Shown: piece by piece, positions 9,121 through 11,483 of the stretch
Position numbering within the stretch: position 1 is the stretch's first letter
Layout: every line of letters starts with the position of its first letter
Assembly (NCBI GenBank): GCA_030674155.1
Contig: JASPKP010008505.1
Span: 1 to 11,483, forward strand
Source of the DNA: Stramonita haemastoma
Taxonomy: Eukaryota; Mollusca; Gastropoda; Neogastropoda; Muricidae
DNA: 11,483 nucleotides
Direction: 5' to 3'
The notes under the pieces: generated by a model
What the model saw: only the letters and a program-made list of their open reading frames with translations
Databases searched by the model: none
What the model was told of the DNA's origin: nothing
Translations under genes and position numbers: made by a program

Positions 9121-9355
9121 CCGGACTCTTTTCTCCGTTTGTTTTTGTGTGTGGGTCTCGCTGCGTGTTTTGTGAAGCGTGGCCCGTCGCTCCACTCTGG
9201 GTTCCTCACCCCCCCCGGGGGGGTGTGGGGTGAGGGCGGGTCTGTGGTTGTGGCGGTGTCGGGGTGTCGGGGTGGGCCGGGTTTTCACATGCGACGATCT
9301 TCTTCACCTTGGGTCTGCGTCGCGGCCGTTTCCCATCGCCCCGCCGCGCCAGGGA
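9121..9355. other. CpG-dense GC-rich block
   Basis: By my count about 23 CpG dinucleotides fall in roughly 235 bases, far denser than the rest of the window. The block includes a tandem TGTCGGGG pair (9257-9272) and a strong hairpin at 9204-9235 (CCTCACCCC paired with GGGGTGAGG). It could be a short CpG island at a promoter or the GC-rich body of an unrecognised repeat; a tRNA-like head lies just to the right at 9437. No TATA element or clear start region is evident. Several frames stay open across it, as expected from high GC content alone. Confidence 0.4.
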
Positions 9356-9436
9356 GTCAGGTGGCAGATCATCAGTGACCTGCAACCACCCAAACAGCCC
9401 TCAGGTTACACACGTAGGGGCAGTTGGGGGGGGGGG

Positions 9437-9503
9437 GGGATACCTATGGTTAGAGCATCAATTTAAAAGTCTGACACCAATTTCAACCCTCCACCCAGAG
9501 TTT
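9437..9503 (+). mobile_element. Decayed tRNA-like SINE head, plus strand
   Basis: An A-box-like CTATGGTTAGAGC (9444-9456) is followed by an AGCATC-type D-arm end, a stretch like an anticodon arm (about 9459-9474), and a B-box-like TTTCAACCCTCC (9481-9492). Order and spacing follow a tRNA, and the middle recalls tRNA-Lys. The stems do not pair well, so it is a pseudo-tRNA or SINE head rather than a functional tRNA. A run of about 13 G immediately precedes it. The body to the right is not recognisable. Confidence 0.45.
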
Positions 9504-10655
9504 TTTTTCCCAGATTTTCCTAGAGTTAACTAAAACACAAATCTATCCCCAAAAGCCCCTTTTAGATGAACTATACACGGAGGTCCCATTACGAATGCAA
9601 GTAAATTTCTTACACGTACATTAAAACCGTTCCCCTTTCAAAAGAGCAACAAAATGGCCAGTGGGAAAAGATAAAAAAAAAAAATGGGGAAAAACCCCAC
9701 CAACAAAAAAAGCGTATCACACTAGTGTTGTGTTTAGACAGGCCTGAATTCAGAAAGTGGGTCCTTGATAATGGGCAAATGGTTTTCATACGCAAATCTT
9801 TCCCCGGGCTTCTTTAGCTCTAGCTCAAAAAACAACAAAAAAACACTAAAAATACCCACAGTTTTAACTGGCAAAAGGTATGGGGTGTATAGTGTACTTT
9901 TTTTTTTCTTCTTTAGATGTGCAACTGCAGCCTGTCCTAATCTTTAAAAAAAAAAAAACAAAAAGGGGGCAAAGCAAGAACAAAACTTAAAACACTCAGA
10001 TCTCAAAAAAGATTTCTTACATTAAATTTTTTTCTGAAAAAATAAAATCCTCATGATACGGAAAAGGGTTTCTACATTTTTTTTTCTTAAAAAAAACTTA
10101 CTCATCCCAGTTTTTCAACAGAACTTCATTCTCTACCACATAAAAAAAAACCCCTCAAGAGTTGGCAAGGATTTGTCTAGGAACGCTGCTCATGGGTTTA
10201 CAGCACACTGTGCAGGGATCAAAAGGGGATGGTAAAGATGATGGCCCTTTTTTTACAGAGGGGGCGGACACTGGCCACATGGCGAAAGGGAAAAAACGGG
10301 TCAGGGGAAAAACCGACTTTTCTTGTCTATGGGGTGTGCTGACCTCTCTGAAACGGGACCCTTTAAAAAATAGTCACCAGCTTCAAAAGTTAAAAAAATA
10401 TTGGGGTTTAATGTAGTTTTTCACGACCCCATTTTTCCCTATCAAAATCTATCCTGAATATGGTTTAAATCAGAAAGGGTCACGGAAAGACTGACAGAAA
10501 AAAAAAGTGAAGGCTTGATATCGTTTCTGACTAAACCTTTTACAGCTTGATTAACAATTTTCCACCTACCCTTGCATCTCCACACGCTCGGGGACAAAAG
10601 ACACTTTTGTTTTTTTTGGGCTTTAAAAAGATTCGCGCTTTAAAAATTTCCCCAA
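9504..10655. other. A-rich non-coding stretch, one segment of ordinary complexity
   Basis: No supported gene. Homopolymers are common (A runs near 9672-9683 and 9946-9958, T runs near 9898-9907 and 10076-10083). The segment 10160-10330 is less repetitive and stays open in one plus-strand frame, but I recognise no protein in it. The remainder holds no visible RNA gene or repeat. Confidence 0.5.
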
Positions 10656-10688
10656 TATTATTATTATTATTATTATTGTTATTATTTT
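10656..10688. repeat. (ATT)n microsatellite
   Basis: About ten ATT units, interrupted once by a G (ATTGTTATT). A simple trinucleotide repeat with no apparent function. A small GC hairpin (GGGGCC, four bases, GGCCCC) follows at 10698-10713. Confidence 0.9.
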
Positions 10689-10713
10689 TAAACCAAGGGG
10701 GCCCTAAGGCCCC

Positions 10714-11339
10714 AGCAAATTAAGTACACTCTTTCTTGGGACAGTTTTTTTTTCTTTTGGGCCCAGTAGGAAAACTATGAATAAATTCCCCATCAACCAA
10801 CCGAGTACCTCAACCAGTCCAAACCCCAAAAAAAACACAGCACCCCCCACTCATGCAACACACCAGAACAGACACACACTCAATTTCAACCTTCTCCAAC
10901 AAAGAAAAAAAACGACTTTACAGAGAAATCAACAGGAGCACACACCACACAAGTAAAATGAGGGGCTAAAAAAAACACAACACTTTTTGAAAAAGAAAAC
11001 ACAACGAAAAATAAAAAAAAAACCCCCAACAAACTAACCAAACCCAAATTTAAAAATTAAAAAACAAAAAATTAAAAGGGCAACCAAAATACTAATACAT
11101 TCACAATGTCATTAACAAAAATTTGCATGAAAAAGAGGCAAGGCAAGTTAATCATCAACAGAAAAAAACCTGACTTTAGTGCGATTGCCCCCTCTATACG
11201 AGGCCCGTCTCGACAAAACGGATTCAGCCAGGGGTTTTGAAGGGTATTTTCCCGTTATCATATAACTAAAGCATGGAGAAAAGTCTTGCTTTAAAGGGGA
11301 ACGAAATTAAAAAAGTTTTTCTGGGAGTTTTTTAAAAAT
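10714..11339. other. A/C-rich non-coding stretch
   Basis: No gene is seen. The bias is extreme in places: 10801-10860 contains 26 C and 5 G by count. There are many short A and C runs, and no repeat family I recognise. Confidence 0.55.
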
Positions 11340-11432
11340 GCACACAAATACACGCTCACACACACACCCCAACATGCCGCAGCAACCAGCACACACAACA
11401 TTTAAAACACACAACACACAATATACACCCTA
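11340..11432. repeat. CA-rich imperfect microsatellite
   Basis: Repeated short (CA)n stretches separated by a few other bases, for example CTCACACACACACCCC near 11355 and CACACAACACACAATATACA near 11408. It is an interrupted CA repeat within the wider A/C-rich domain. No coding or RNA feature is evident. Confidence 0.7.
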
Positions 11433-11483
11433 ACATGTCAATTTACTTATTTATGATGATTAAACTTAAGCAAAAAAAAACAA

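Noticed and set aside
9437..9503. Functional tRNA gene
   Set aside because: A- and B-box-like motifs are present, but the acceptor, anticodon and T stems do not pair properly. A decayed SINE head fits better.
1..11483. A novel bacterial-type defence, phage or CRISPR system
   Set aside because: There are no operon-like genes, ribosome binding sites, spaced direct repeats or phage proteins. The tRNA-derived SINEs show that this is animal nuclear DNA.

Overview
The window looks like non-coding nuclear DNA from an animal, most likely a gastropod mollusc. No protein-coding gene can be supported. The open frames are short, overlap on both strands, and are full of runs of Phe, Lys, Gly or Pro read from homopolymers; none shows a domain I recognise. 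There are no rRNA genes, intact tRNA genes, CRISPR arrays or bacterial-type signals. The gastropod call rests mainly on one near full-length tRNA-derived SINE at 3761-4137. Its ordered internal blocks match, from memory, a SINE that is very common in snail genomes.

Layout. Positions 1-3650 are rich in G and T on the given strand and carry three tRNA-derived SINEs, all on the minus strand (about 1010-1345, 1815-2060 and 3443-3595). They also hold a degenerate repeat with a unit of about 60 bases (2292-2415) and a G-run block (2563-2606). From about 3650 to the end the same strand is mostly rich in A and C. This part carries three SINEs or SINE heads, all on the plus strand (3761-4137, 7180-7440, 9437-9503), plus a weak possible SINE tail (6165-6257). 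The elements at 1815-2060 and 7180-7440 are two diverged copies of one family in opposite orientation, shown by direct comparison within the window. A CpG-dense block lies at 9121-9355, and simple repeats occur at 3592-3620, 10656-10688 and 11340-11432.

The switch in base skew and the switch in SINE orientation fall in the same interval (3595-3761). This is the most unusual large-scale feature. It may be a real inversion or transcription boundary, or an assembly join.

Quality caution. The sequence is crowded with homopolymer runs and short blocks of one base followed by another. Where a repeat family is recognisable, alternating stretches appear smeared into such blocks. The consensus is probably error-rich, so absence of an intact reading frame here is weak evidence that no exon exists.
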